Assembly: GCA_023957115.1 (NCBI GenBank)
Contig: JAMLHN010000018.1
Coordinates: 1-64,000, forward strand
Length of the DNA stretch: 64,000 nucleotides
Direction of reading: 5' to 3'
Source: Thermomicrobiales bacterium
Lineage (GTDB): Bacteria; Chloroflexota; Chloroflexia; Thermomicrobiales; UBA6265
Shown here: in pieces, positions 26,885 through 35,987 of the stretch
How positions within the stretch are numbered: the first letter of the stretch is position 1
Layout of the letters: each line of letters opens with the position of its first letter
Program-made: the position numbers and the translations under genes
Notes under the pieces: generated by a model
What the model was told of the DNA's origin: nothing
What the model saw: the letters and a program-made list of their open reading frames with translations, nothing else
The model's database searches: none

Positions 26885-28897
26885 TTATGGACTAACCAGG
26901 AAGTACCCCATCATCTCGAGGTGGAGCGCCGAGCAGAATTCGGTGCAGTAGTATGGATACGTCCCTTCCGTATCCGCGACGTAGGTCACGCTCGTGGTCT
27001 CGCCGGGCTCGATGCTCAGATTGATGTTCTGACCCGGCATCACAAAGCCGTGCGTGGCGTCCATGGCCATCTCCACATTGGTGATGTGCATCGTGACCGT
27101 ATCGCCCGCTTTGACCTCGAAGAAGTCGGGGCGGATCGTGCTGCGAATCATCGTCATGTAGACCGTGACGTTGTTTCCATCGCGCTCGACCCGCTCTTCG
27201 CTAATCTGCGTGGCGACATCGGACGGGGACTGCGTGATCGAGTTCCAGCCGACCTCCGGATAGACCTCCCAGATGTTCTCGAGTCGCTCGGACTTGATCA
27301 TCTGCACGTAGTGGGGTTCGCCGATGCCGATTGGCATGTCATAGATGAGCTCGAGCTCTTCCCCACTGATGTCGATGAGCTGGAAGTTCTGCGGCAGCAA
27401 CGGACCAACCGGATGGAACCGGTCGAGTGCCCATTTGTTCATGCCGATCATGTACTTGCCGGCCGGAGCGGCGGTATCGCCTTCGGCGACACAGATATGT
27501 CCGGTGTTGTATTGCATCGGAATCATATCGATCAGCTGCCAGCCGTCATCGATGCCTTCACCACCCAGCCTCCAGCGGGCGATACCGCTATCCAGGAAGA
27601 GACTCGTATAGGCGAATCCCTGATCGTCGAACTGGGTGTGCAGGGGACCAAGACCAAGCTCGACCTGAGCCTCGACGCACGATTCGAAGTCGAGCACCGG
27701 GACACCATAGGCATCCGGCTCATAGTCGCCGTCCGCAATCGTCTGCTGGATCTTCTCGAAGCTGTAGACCGTAACATGCGGATCGAGCTTGCCCGAAACC
27801 ACGATGTACTTGCCGTCCGGGGTGACATCGGCGCCGTGCGGGCTCTTCGGTTCCGGCACCAGCCAGAGCAGGCCCTCCTCGACGGCCACGGACATCGGGA
27901 TCATTGGCATCCCGCTCATATCCTCGGCTTTGCCGGCCGCGACGACCTCGGCAGCCTTCTCCCAGTTGATGATGGTCAGATAGTCCATATCGCGCTGGGA
28001 TGCGCCGACCTCGACCGGGGGCAGATCGCCCCCTCCGGTTCCATAGGAGAGCTCGGTATTGAAGGTGTTCGAGAACATCCAGCCCATGCTGGGTCCCTTG
28101 CCGGCGTCGGCCAGGTCATTCCAGTACGGCGGCAGTTCGACGGAAAAGGATTGTGCCTGGTCGATTCTGCCCGCATCGCGGTCGAATTTCCAGAAGGTCA
28201 TCGCACCCCGGTACGCATCCGCATAGCTCTCCAGCGGTGCATAGGTCCAGGAATGCGGGGTCGCATACTGCGATCCGTCGATGATGTACTCGGTGTTAGG
28301 GGTAACGAAGGTTCCGCCGTGGTTGCTGATGATATGCGGATTCTTGACGATCTGCTTGGTCTCGAAGTCCCGCAGGTCGATGACGCCGATGCGAGCGTTC
28401 GACTTGTCATTGATGAAGAGCCATTGCCCGTCATACTGACCGTCGGTTTCGCTCAGCCCAGGATGATGGGTATCGCCATAGGTCAGGACCTGGCCGTTGA
28501 CGGCGCCACCCGCCAGCACCTCCTGCGTCTCCGTCGAGAATCCGAATCCCTGCCAGGGCTCCGGCGCAAAGACGGCGATGACCTTCAACAATCGCATCGA
28601 AGGCACACCAATGACCAACACCTGGCCGGACTGTCCTCCGGAGCTGAAGACGAGATAGTCATCGTGCACACCACTGGGAACAAAGGTCTTGAGCGCCGCT
28701 CGAATATCCTGCGGTGTCAGACCACGTGCTTCGGCAATGGATTCGACACTTTCCTGGAGCGCGTTGGCCTGGGCGTCATTGCCATTCATTCGGGCGCCGA
28801 TACCGAGGGCGGCGCCGGTAGCGGTAACACCCGCGGCCCCCTTTATCATCGTCCTCCGGTTCACGCGTTCATTGGCGAAATTAGCTGCTTTGCTCAT
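26885..28897 (-). CDS. nosZ: Nitrous-oxide reductase, clade II
   Basis: Periplasmic copper enzyme reducing N2O to N2. 670 residues. The start is the ATG at 28897, eight bases after GGAGGG; a GTG three codons upstream overlaps that site. The N-terminus has NRRTMIKGAAG, a twin-arginine motif, followed by a weakly hydrophobic stretch. An N-terminal seven-bladed propeller should hold CuZ. The C-terminal cupredoxin domain has the CuA ligand motif CTEFCSALHLEMMG. The downstream order nosB-nosD-nosF-nosY-nosL and the lack of nosR and nosX point to clade II. Most clade II enzymes are Sec-exported, so the Tat motif is notable. Confidence 0.95.
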   Translation of the reverse strand: MSKAANFANERVNRRTMIKGAAGVTATGAALGIGARMNGNDAQANALQESVESIAEARGLTPQDIRAALKTFVPSGVHDDYLVFSSGGQSGQVLVIGVPSMRLLKVIAVFAPEPWQGFGFSTETQEVLAGGAVNGQVLTYGDTHHPGLSETDGQYDGQWLFINDKSNARIGVIDLRDFETKQIVKNPHIISNHGGTFVTPNTEYIIDGSQYATPHSWTYAPLESYADAYRGAMTFWKFDRDAGRIDQAQSFSVELPPYWNDLADAGKGPSMGWMFSNTFNTELSYGTGGGDLPPVEVGASQRDMDYLTIINWEKAAEVVAAGKAEDMSGMPMIPMSVAVEEGLLWLVPEPKSPHGADVTPDGKYIVVSGKLDPHVTVYSFEKIQQTIADGDYEPDAYGVPVLDFESCVEAQVELGLGPLHTQFDDQGFAYTSLFLDSGIARWRLGGEGIDDGWQLIDMIPMQYNTGHICVAEGDTAAPAGKYMIGMNKWALDRFHPVGPLLPQNFQLIDISGEELELIYDMPIGIGEPHYVQMIKSERLENIWEVYPEVGWNSITQSPSDVATQISEERVERDGNNVTVYMTMIRSTIRPDFFEVKAGDTVTMHITNVEMAMDATHGFVMPGQNINLSIEPGETTSVTYVADTEGTYPYYCTEFCSALHLEMMGYFLVSP

Positions 28898-29484
28898 TTC
28901 ATGCACCCTCCAGGGCTTCGCTGAGACCGTTCGAGGCTCTGCGTCTCCCAGGAAAGCGCGAATCGTTGCGTTATTCCGCTAGAACCAAGAAGCTCGCTTT
29001 GCCTGCCCCAAATGTAGTGTTCCGGGTATGACAAGGCTGTGACCTCCGCGCGGCGACTGTTACAAAACCGTTACAAATTGTGAGCATGGGACAATGCGGA
29101 ATTTTCGATGAACAGTTTGCGCAATCGCATGCGTGCAAATCGCAGTCGAAATGGCGCGTGCCGCCACTCCGGCGTCTTTGCCAGTCCGGAGGGGGTGATA
29201 CGAAATCCGCGTGATTGCTTGGAGATACAAGGTATGGGGTAGCCGCCGGCCCTGTGCCGGCGGCTCCAAGACGCGGGGGTGGACATCCTTGGGTATTTAC
29301 CCGGATTCCGTATTAGGAGCTGGAAGTTGGGGCGCGTTTGAAAGGGGTTCGGAGCCCGAAGTCCGGGGATCGGAGCAGACCCATCGGGACTATCGTGGCC
29401 AGCGCTTCGAACACGCCCCGGAAGTCAGGGCGTGTTCGAAACGGGGTCCGGTGGAGATTGGCTGGGTTCGCAGCTCGCCGGGGA
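28898..29484 (-). promoter_or_regulatory. nosZ upstream region with GTTACAAA direct repeat
   Basis: A non-coding stretch of almost 600 bp upstream of nosZ. At 29059-29066 and 29070-29077 lie two GTTACAAA copies with an 11-bp period, one DNA turn, a layout typical of a regulator binding side by side. No FNR-type palindrome was seen. At 29241-29265 there is a 10-bp-stem hairpin (AGCCGCCGGC). At 29283-29310 is a copy of a motif ending ACCCGGATTCCGTA that recurs at 45031-45061, and 29330-29450 holds copies of the GTGTTCGAAACGG motif in both orientations. Confidence 0.5.
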
Positions 29485-29916
29485 CTAAAGCGTCTTGATG
29501 TACGCGACCAGGTCCGCGATCTGCTGATCGGAGAGCACCGTGCCATAGAGTGGCATCGTGCCGGCGGCAAACCCCTTGACAACCTGTGCGGCTGGATCCT
29601 TGATCGATTCGGTCAGATAGGCTTCGTCGGCTTTGACGGTCGTTCCATTGGCCAGCTCCACGTCGGATCCGAAGAGGCCCTTCCAGGTCGGGCCGATGCC
29701 AACGCCGCCGTTGACCGAATGGCAGATGGTGCATTGCGCCGAGAGCTTCTTACCGGCTTCGACATCTCCCATCAGTGCAACCGGCGACGCCTGGGGCGAC
29801 GCCGACGCACGTCTCGTGGGCGTGGCAGTGGGATTTGCCGCGCCACCCAGGGGGACAGCGGCAACAACCGCCAGAACCACTCCCACCACAAACGCGAGAA
29901 TCACACCTCTTCGCAT
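29485..29916 (-). CDS. Class I c-type cytochrome, exported (paralogue)
   Basis: A 143-residue monohaem cytochrome: N-terminal anchor or signal RRGVILAFVVGVVLAVVAAV, a Ser/Pro/Thr-rich linker, haem site CTICH, axial Met candidate in AGTMPLYGTVLSDQQI, and C-terminal LVAYIKTL. It is clearly paralogous to the cytochrome at 21970, sharing the linker, GPTWKGL and ESIKDP segments. It lies upstream of nosZ on the same strand but about 590 bp away, so it may have its own transcript. A role as electron donor to NosZ is inferred from position. Confidence 0.9.
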   Translation of the reverse strand: MRRGVILAFVVGVVLAVVAAVPLGGAANPTATPTRRASASPQASPVALMGDVEAGKKLSAQCTICHSVNGGVGIGPTWKGLFGSDVELANGTTVKADEAYLTESIKDPAAQVVKGFAAGTMPLYGTVLSDQQIADLVAYIKTL

Positions 29917-30101
29917 TGTTTCGGTTCCTCATTCGCCGGGTCGACGGCGTGTTGCTTTGTCTGACGAACGTGAGCGCACCGGGCGGCACGAGATCGGCTC
30001 ACCGTGCGAGGCAGGTGAGAATACTCAGCGTTACGTATGCATGCTCATAGTATGAGATCGGAAGCGATTTTGCTATCGCCTATACGCAATGTCGTGCCGC
30101 C

Positions 30102-31241
30102 TCAGGCGGCCGCCAGCGCCTGCTCGAAATCGCGCCAGAGGTCTTCGATGTCCTCGATTCCGACCGATACCCGATTCAGCGCCGGATGCGTCGATTCTGC
30201 AACCCAGCGCGCGCGGCGCTCGATCAACGACTCCACGCTGCCCAGGCTAGTCGCGGGCACGAAAACCTCGCATCGCTCCACGACGCGCTGCGCCGCATGC
30301 TCGCCACCGTGCGGGATGAACGACAACATAGCCCCGAAGTACCCGTGCATCTGCTTTTTGGCCGTGTCGTGCCCCGGATGCGATGGTAACCCCGGGTAAT
30401 AGACATGCTCGACCGCCGGGTGCGCTGCCAAGCGAGTCGCCAACTCCAGCGCGTTCTCGCATTGCCGCTGATAGCGCACCGCCAGCGTCTGCGCTCCCCG
30501 CCGCGCCAGCCAGCAGCCGAACCCATCCGGCTGGGTTCCGATGTTGCCCCGGCGTCCACGCAGGCGCTTGGCCAGCTCCGGATCGTTGACGGCCACCGCC
30601 CCCAGAATCAAGTCACTGTGCCCCCCGATGTATTTGGTGACGCTATGCATCGCCCCCGCGGCGCCATAGTCGAGCGGGTTTTGAGCAATAGGCGTGGCGA
30701 ACGTGTTATCGCAAAACCAGGGAACCTCCATCTGGGCGCAAATCTCAGCGATCGCGTCCAGATCGGCAACCGACAGCAGCGGGTTGGTCGGGGTTTCTGT
30801 CCAGAAGAGCGATGCGCCCTGAAGCGCCTCGCGCACATCGTCGAGATTGGTTTGATCGACGAAGCGGACCTCGATGTTGCGCTGAGGCAGGAGCTCGGAC
30901 GCGCGCGCCCGAATCCCATAATACGCGTCGAATGGAAGCACGACGGCAGTCCCCGGCGCACCGTCGGCAAGAGCGGCGATTGCCGCTGAGATGCCGGCAT
31001 TGAATACGACCGAATCCCTCCCGTGCTCGAGCTGGGCAATCACGCGCTCGAGCTCGACGAATCCCGGCGAGCCTCCACGACCATAGGAATAGACCCCGTC
31101 GTCAGGATTGGACGGATCGCCGGAATGGATGAAGGTCGAGGAAAGCTGAATCGCAGGAGCGACCCCGCTGCCCTGCTGATGATCGAAGCCGCCTTTCACC
31201 GCGATCGTTGCCGGCGCCAGATCGTCCGTATGCCTGCCCAT
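30102..31241 (-). CDS. Cystathionine gamma-synthase/lyase family enzyme
   Basis: Trans-sulfuration PLP enzyme of 379 residues. Motifs: YSYGRGGSPGFVELE, WTETPTNPLLSVADL, WFCDNTFATP and the PLP lysine in HSVTKYIGGHSDLILGAV. Sequence alone does not separate synthase (MetB), lyase (Mgl/Cth) or another gamma-replacing activity. It is unlinked to the met operon at the window start and no SAM leader is seen in front of it. The start is the ATG at 31241. Confidence 0.88.
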   Translation of the reverse strand: MGRHTDDLAPATIAVKGGFDHQQGSGVAPAIQLSSTFIHSGDPSNPDDGVYSYGRGGSPGFVELERVIAQLEHGRDSVVFNAGISAAIAALADGAPGTAVVLPFDAYYGIRARASELLPQRNIEVRFVDQTNLDDVREALQGASLFWTETPTNPLLSVADLDAIAEICAQMEVPWFCDNTFATPIAQNPLDYGAAGAMHSVTKYIGGHSDLILGAVAVNDPELAKRLRGRRGNIGTQPDGFGCWLARRGAQTLAVRYQRQCENALELATRLAAHPAVEHVYYPGLPSHPGHDTAKKQMHGYFGAMLSFIPHGGEHAAQRVVERCEVFVPATSLGSVESLIERRARWVAESTHPALNRVSVGIEDIEDLWRDFEQALAAA

Positions 31242-31355
31242 GTTGCCTTCCCCATTCGTATCCCGGTCGATTGACTACCAGCATACTCAATCGGGTGGCG
31301 TCGCGAATGCGCCGCACGACCGAGCACAATACCTGACACGCCACGATCAACTCTC

Positions 31356-31384
31356 TTGACAAGAACGCGTCCGGTACGTAGCAT
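31356..31384 (+). promoter_or_regulatory. Sigma-70-type promoter of hsp20
   Basis: TTGACA (31356-31361) and TAGCAT (31379-31384) with 17-bp spacing, about 85 bp before the hsp20 ATG. No CIRCE-type inverted repeat was seen. Confidence 0.6.
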
Positions 31385-31468
31385 TGTCGCAGTTGAGTCC
31401 GGTCATATCAATCAGTCTTATTCGCGTATATACGATGCTTCGCCGGACTCGTATCAGGAGGTTGCCCA

Positions 31469-31993
31469 ATGGTTTCCCGATATCCTGTCACTGGTGAGCT
31501 TGTATCGTTGCGAGACGCCATGGACAAATTGATGAATGACGCGTTCGGCGGTTCCTTCCGGTCGGTTTTCCCGCCGGTCTCCGGCCAGACCCGGATGCCA
31601 CTTCCCCTCGACATCTATGCGACCAATGAAGAGGTTGTCGTCATTGCCGCGGTTCCCGGTATCGACCCGGCCACAATCGATATCACCGTCGACAAAGAAA
31701 CGGTCACCTTGACCGGTTCGACGCCAGATGTCGCGCTTTCCACGGACGCAGCCGAGGCGACCTGGTTCATGCACGAGCTTCCGCGTGGCACCTTCAGCCG
31801 GTCCATCACCCTTCCGGTCGAGATCGATGCAACCACGGCGGAGGCGACGTTCGAGCACGGTATGCTCAAGCTTCGTCTGCCAAAAGCCGAGACGGCACGG
31901 CCACGCAAAATCGAGATCCGCACCGTCCGGGCCAGCGATGTGCTGGAGGCCGAACCAGCTCAGGTCGAATCGAGCGCGGAAGCCGCCGAGTAG
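31469..31993 (+). CDS. Small heat-shock protein (Hsp20/alpha-crystallin)
   Basis: ATP-independent holding chaperone, 174 residues. Central alpha-crystallin domain: LPLDIYATNEEVVVIAAVPG (start), TVTLTG, then RGTFSRSITLPVEIDATTAEATFEHGML, 31788-31868 (the conserved strand before the beta-9 groove), and LRLPKAE. The C-terminal tail is Ala/Glu/Ser-rich and lacks an obvious IxI motif; ARPRKIEI is nearest. AGGAGG precedes the ATG. Single gene with its own promoter. Confidence 0.94.
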   Translation: MVSRYPVTGELVSLRDAMDKLMNDAFGGSFRSVFPPVSGQTRMPLPLDIYATNEEVVVIAAVPGIDPATIDITVDKETVTLTGSTPDVALSTDAAEATWFMHELPRGTFSRSITLPVEIDATTAEATFEHGMLKLRLPKAETARPRKIEIRTVRASDVLEAEPAQVESSAEAAE

Positions 31994-32118
31994 TTCTAAA
32001 GTCCAGTGTCCGGAGCCCAGGTTCCAGAGGAAGACCGAACGCACCAACGCTGGATACTTGGATCTCCCCCCGTCGGATAGGAGTTCAGGAGCGTCCCCGT
32101 CTCGTCCGCCAACAACTG

Positions 32119-32149
32119 AACGTGCCCCTGGTAGTCCCAGGGGCACGTT
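32119..32149 (+). terminator. Terminator after hsp20
   Basis: A 13-bp stem (AACGTGCCCCTGG with its complement) and a TAGT-type loop, followed at 32157-32171 by T-rich sequence ending TTTTTTT. It lies between the convergent hsp20 and ABC ATPase genes and may serve both. Confidence 0.6.
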
Positions 32150-32192
32150 GCCATTTGCTTTCGTTTTTTTCTCAGGACTCAGGACCAGCGCC

Positions 32193-33305
32193 CTAGACGT
32201 AGATCCCGTATTCGGTCTCAGGGTCGAAGAAGTGGAGTTTGTCCGGAGACGCCGTAACCTCCAGCTTCTGTCCACGTTCGAGCTTGATATCCGGATCCAT
32301 GCGAGCGGTGATGATGTCGCCATTGTCCATCGTCAGGTAGACGAAGATCTCGTTTCCAAGGAGCTCGATCACGTCGACCGTGACCGGGATCTTCGAATCC
32401 GAGGGAGCGATCCCATTTGCGTTGTCCCACGGAAGCAGGTGCTCGGGGCGAATACCAAGGATGACCCGTTTGCCGATGTACTTCTGCAGCGCGTCCTCCT
32501 TCCAGTCGGGAACCCGCATGTGGACATCGGTATTCACGGCGTAGAGGTGGCCGTCCTTCTGCTCGACCGTGACATCGAGGAAGTTCATCGACGGGGAGCC
32601 AATGAAGCCCGCGACAAACTTGTTCGCCGGCATATCGTAGAGACGCTGCGGTGTGTCCAGCTGTTGCAGAACGCCCAGACTCATGACCGCAATGCGGTCC
32701 CCCATGGTCATGGCTTCGACCTGGTCGTGGGTCACATAGATGGTGGTGGTGCTGACGCGCTCGTGCAGCTTGATCAGCTCGGCGCGCGTTTGCACGCGGA
32801 GCTTGGCGTCGAGGTTGGAGAGTGGCTCGTCCATCAGGAAGAGGTCGGCATTGCGGACGATCGCGCGGCCGAGGGCAACGCGCTGTCGCTGGCCGCCGGA
32901 AAGTGCCTTTGGCTTACGATCGAGCAATGGCTCGATGTCCAGCGTGCGCGCCGCTTCGCGGACACGACGGTCCCGCTCCTGCTTGGGAACCTTACGCAGC
33001 TTCAGCGGGTAGGCCAGGTTGTCGTAGACGGTCATATGGGGATAGAGCGCGTAGCTCTGGAACACCATGGCAACGTCGCGATCTTTTGGCGGAAGGTCGT
33101 TGACCACCCGGTCACCGATGATGATGCGGCCTTCCGTGATCTCTTCCAGACCGGCCACCATGCGCATGGCGGTCGACTTGCCACAACCGGAAGGGCCGAC
33201 CAGCACCAGGAACTCCTGGTCGTAGACCTCCATGTTGAGCTGATAGACCGCGGTCACCCCGCCGCTATAGCGCTTGGTGACATTGTCGAATATGACGCGA
33301 GCCAT
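32193..33305 (-). CDS. Sugar ABC transporter ATPase (UgpC/MsmK type)
   Basis: A 370-residue ATPase of carbohydrate importers. Walker A GPSGCGKSTA, signature LSGGQRQRVALGRAI, Walker B LFLMDEPLSNLDA, switch VTHDQVEAMTMGDRI, then the MalK-type regulatory domain containing GIRPEHLLPW. No permease or binding protein lies next to it, so it may be a shared ATPase that energises several sugar importers, as MsmK does. A second similar ATPase lies at 41902 inside a complete operon. Confidence 0.92.
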   Translation of the reverse strand: MARVIFDNVTKRYSGGVTAVYQLNMEVYDQEFLVLVGPSGCGKSTAMRMVAGLEEITEGRIIIGDRVVNDLPPKDRDVAMVFQSYALYPHMTVYDNLAYPLKLRKVPKQERDRRVREAARTLDIEPLLDRKPKALSGGQRQRVALGRAIVRNADLFLMDEPLSNLDAKLRVQTRAELIKLHERVSTTTIYVTHDQVEAMTMGDRIAVMSLGVLQQLDTPQRLYDMPANKFVAGFIGSPSMNFLDVTVEQKDGHLYAVNTDVHMRVPDWKEDALQKYIGKRVILGIRPEHLLPWDNANGIAPSDSKIPVTVDVIELLGNEIFVYLTMDNGDIITARMDPDIKLERGQKLEVTASPDKLHFFDPETEYGIYV

Positions 33306-33541
33306 CGATGCCCCACTTTCTTGACTACGGGACCGAAGCCAGTTGCTCCTGCCCAGAAACGCCTTCCAACCCGGTGCGACCTCGAATCACTCTTGTCCCA
33401 CCGTGCGCGTTACGGCGTCTTACAACGTGCAACGCCAGTGTGACCACCACGGAGAACGATGTCAAGGGGAAAATTGCGCGTGCCGAGCCGCTATGATTCA
33501 CATCAGCATTTGCCGAGACAGGTTGCGAGGAAGTGAGTTCG

Positions 33542-34561
33542 ATGTCCGAGACCCTACCGAAGCGTCCACGAGTCGTCACCTTCGGGGAAGGGATGATTCG
33601 ATTGACCCCACCGCGAAACGAGCGGCTGGAGCGAACCATCTCGCTCGATCTCAGTCCGGGAGGAGCGGAGCTGAACACCGCGGTGACGCTGGCATGCCTT
33701 GGCGTCGATGCGACCTGGGTTTCCCGACTTCCCGACAACGGCGCCGGGCGCTATCTGGCGCGTCAGAGCAGGGCCCACGGTGTCGATATCTCGCACGTAA
33801 GCTGGGTCGACGAGGACGAGGGTCGCATGGGGCTCTACTTTCTCGAAGAGGGAACCGACCCGCGACCGTCCTCGGTGCTGTACGACCGGCAGAATTCGGC
33901 CTTCGCGCGGCTGAAACCAGGTGAGTTCGACTGGGCCGAGATCTTCAAGGACGCGGACGCCTTCCACATTTCCGGGATCACCCCGGCAGTCAGCGAGACG
34001 GCTCGCACTGAATCGCTGACCGCCATCCAGGAAGCCAACAAGGCAAGCGTTCCTGTCTTCTTCGATCTCAACTACCGGTCGAAGCTCTGGTCGGAATCGG
34101 ACGCGAAGCAGTGCTTCATGGAATTGGCTCCCCTGGTCGATGTGATGTTCGCGTCACGAGGCGGCCTGGGTACCTTCTTCGGTATCGAAGGCGACCATGA
34201 AACGGTCATGGCGGCGGCACGTCAAAAGCTGGGTATTGCCGCCTGCGTGATGAGCAGAAAACGAGGGAAGAAGTCCCGCTCGCTCAAACTCTCTGGAATG
34301 GCGCTCGGGCCCAGCGGTCATATGCACCAAACCGATTGGACCTCGATCGAGGTGGTCGACCGGCTGGGTGGAGGCGACGCGTTCGCCGGTGGCTTCATCG
34401 CCGGATATATCGAGGATCCAACGAATCTGCAACGAGCACTCGAGCTGGGACTTGCCGCTTCGGCGTTGAAACACACCCTGGTCGGCGACTTTCTGGTGGC
34501 GACCCGCGCCGAGATCGAAGCGGCCGTGCTGGCGACCGATGGAGGCGTGCTGCAACGATAA
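33542..34561 (+). CDS. kdgK: PfkB-family sugar kinase, likely 2-keto-3-deoxygluconate kinase
   Basis: Phosphorylates a sugar or sugar acid. 339 residues from the ATG at 33542 (a GTG three codons upstream sits too close to GAGGAA). PfkB features: SPGGAELNTAVTLACLG substrate motif, FFDLNYRSKLW (typical of KDG kinases) and DRLGGGDAFAGGF with the catalytic Asp. Substrate is inferred from these motifs and from the gluconate-dehydratase-like gene at 39278, which would produce KDG. It starts divergently from the ABC ATPase across a 236-bp gap and is followed 4 bp later by a GNAT gene. Confidence 0.82.
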   Translation: MSETLPKRPRVVTFGEGMIRLTPPRNERLERTISLDLSPGGAELNTAVTLACLGVDATWVSRLPDNGAGRYLARQSRAHGVDISHVSWVDEDEGRMGLYFLEEGTDPRPSSVLYDRQNSAFARLKPGEFDWAEIFKDADAFHISGITPAVSETARTESLTAIQEANKASVPVFFDLNYRSKLWSESDAKQCFMELAPLVDVMFASRGGLGTFFGIEGDHETVMAAARQKLGIAACVMSRKRGKKSRSLKLSGMALGPSGHMHQTDWTSIEVVDRLGGGDAFAGGFIAGYIEDPTNLQRALELGLAASALKHTLVGDFLVATRAEIEAAVLATDGGVLQR

Positions 34562-34565
34562 GCAT

Positions 34566-35005
34566 ATGATCGTTCTGATCCCGATTACGATCCAAAACTG
34601 GGAAACGGCGGCGGCGCTGGAGCTCGAACCGGGGCAGGAAGCGTGGATACGCTCGAATGCCTGGTCGATCGCGGAGTCGCTCTATCACCCCGAGCTCAAC
34701 CCAATGGGAATCTATCGGGGCGGAACCATGGTCGGATTCCTGATGTATGGATCGGCCTGGCAGGACGGGCGCGTCTGGCTCTTCAGGCTGATGATCGACA
34801 AGAAGTATCAGGGCCAGGGGCTCGGCAGGGAAGCGCTGCAACGACTCATTCGCCGCATGCGGGATGAGGGGGTTCACCGAAGTCAATGTCGGGTGTGGAT
34901 CCGGACAACGACGTTGCCGGGCGGCTCTATCTCAAGCATGGATTCGAGCCAACCGGCATAGCCGAATGGGGCGAGAAGACGGCCCGGTTAACGCTTACGA
35001 CATAG
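34566..35005 (+). pseudogene. GNAT acetyltransferase, frameshifted
   Basis: N-acetyltransferase of the GNAT fold, resembling BltD/PaiA-type spermine/spermidine acetyltransferases. The intact first 105 residues hold WETAAALELEPGQEAWI, FRLMIDKKYQGQGLGREAL (acetyl-CoA-binding Q/R-x-x-G-x-G/A loop) and IRRMRDEG. The frame then shifts near 34870 (an extra G in a GGGGG run) and again near 34890. The remaining reading, [20 protein letters not shown] and a stop at 35003-35005, completes a normal GNAT end. Homopolymer involvement suggests that sequence error is possible. Confidence 0.72.
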
Positions 35006-35014
35006 GTCCGGAGC

Positions 35015-35085
35015 CAGCTCCCAGCTCCCAGCTCCCAGCTCCCAGCTCCCAGCTCCCAGCTCCCAGCTCCCAGCTCCCAGCTCCC
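35015..35085. repeat. Heptamer tandem repeat (AGCTCCC)10
   Basis: About ten near-perfect copies of a 7-bp unit (CAGCTCC/AGCTCCC) fill the gap between the convergent GNAT and thrB genes and run into the thrB stop codon. Confidence 0.97.
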
Positions 35086-35987
35086 TAGAAATGCTCGATC
35101 GAAACGCCGGATGACGTTGGCTTCAGGGGTTTCACCTCACCCTTGACATCGTGCTCGACGGCGACTTCGTGCAGAGCCTGGCAAACCGCATCGACGTTCT
35201 CGGGTTCGACCAGGGTCAGGATCGTCGGACCTGCCCCGCTCAATGACGCGCCGACGGCGCCAGCCTGACGCGCTGCATCGGTCATCGGGGTCAAATGGGG
35301 GAAAAGCCGGGCACGGTACGGCTCGTGCAACCGGTCGCGCATACCCGCCGCAATCGCCTCTCGGTTTCCGGTCGCGAGTCCCCACGTCAACCCGGAAGCG
35401 ACACCGACATTGAACGCGGCATCGGGCAACGGAACGTTCGATGGAAGCGCGGCGCGAGCCGCCCACGTGGCGCTGGTTGCCTCCGGAATGAAGGTCACGG
35501 CCATCAAACCCAGCTCATCGCCATTCGACAGCAAAATCGCATGCGACATACCGGTGACGGCAAGAACGGCCCCGCCGAAGAACGCCGCCCCGACATTGTC
35601 GCCATGCCCTTCCATCTGCCATGCCTGCAAGAAGAGCTCGACGTCACGCAACCCCAGACCGGCCAGCGCGTTGGCCGCCACCAAACCGCAGGCAAGTGCG
35701 GCCGCCGAGCTGCCCAGTCCGCGTGCGACGGGAACGTTGGCGCGTATGGTCATCGAAAAACCGGGCAGCCGCTTTCCGTACGCGGCGGAAAGTTCCTGCA
35801 TGGCGTTCAGACTGTAATTCTGCTTATCCGCCAGGAGCGTGCCATCCGCCCCCTCGACCGTCACCGTGCCGGGGATGCCGTTGGTGTCGATCTCGAGCTC
35901 GTTCCAGAGATCGAGGGCAAGCCCCAGGGCGTCGAACCCCGGTCCCAGGTTTGCGCTGGACGCGGGAGCCTTAACTCGAAAGCGCAT
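35085..35987 (-). CDS. thrB: Homoserine kinase
   Basis: GHMP kinase phosphorylating homoserine for threonine synthesis. 300 residues. [18 protein letters not shown] at the N-terminus, the ATP loop [19 protein letters not shown] near residue 90, and a C-terminal [14 protein letters not shown] motif are all typical. It overlaps thrC by 17 bp, giving a thrC-thrB order in one transcript. Its stop codon is the last unit of a heptamer repeat. Confidence 0.95.
   Translation of the reverse strand: MRFRVKAPASSANLGPGFDALGLALDLWNELEIDTNGIPGTVTVEGADGTLLADKQNYSLNAMQELSAAYGKRLPGFSMTIRANVPVARGLGSSAAALACGLVAANALAGLGLRDVELFLQAWQMEGHGDNVGAAFFGGAVLAVTGMSHAILLSNGDELGLMAVTFIPEATSATWAARAALPSNVPLPDAAFNVGVASGLTWGLATGNREAIAAGMRDRLHEPYRARLFPHLTPMTDAARQAGAVGASLSGAGPTILTLVEPENVDAVCQALHEVAVEHDVKGEVKPLKPTSSGVSIEHF

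Noticed and set aside
26801-28924. A 707-codon plus-strand open frame opposite nosZ
   Set aside because: It is an antisense shadow of nosZ created by high-GC third positions; it lacks family motifs and a ribosome site, while nosZ is unmistakable.
20037-29916. The nos block as a recently acquired island
   Set aside because: No integrase, tRNA, flanking direct repeat or obvious codon-use change was seen; the paralogous cytochromes are too divergent to be target duplications.
31242-31468. A CIRCE element before hsp20
   Set aside because: No 9-bp inverted repeat of the TTAGCACTC type is present; only a sigma-70-like promoter is visible.
34990-35090. The AGCTCCC array as a CRISPR or an attachment site
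   Set aside because: It is a simple 7-bp tandem repeat without spacers, and no cas or integrase gene is nearby.
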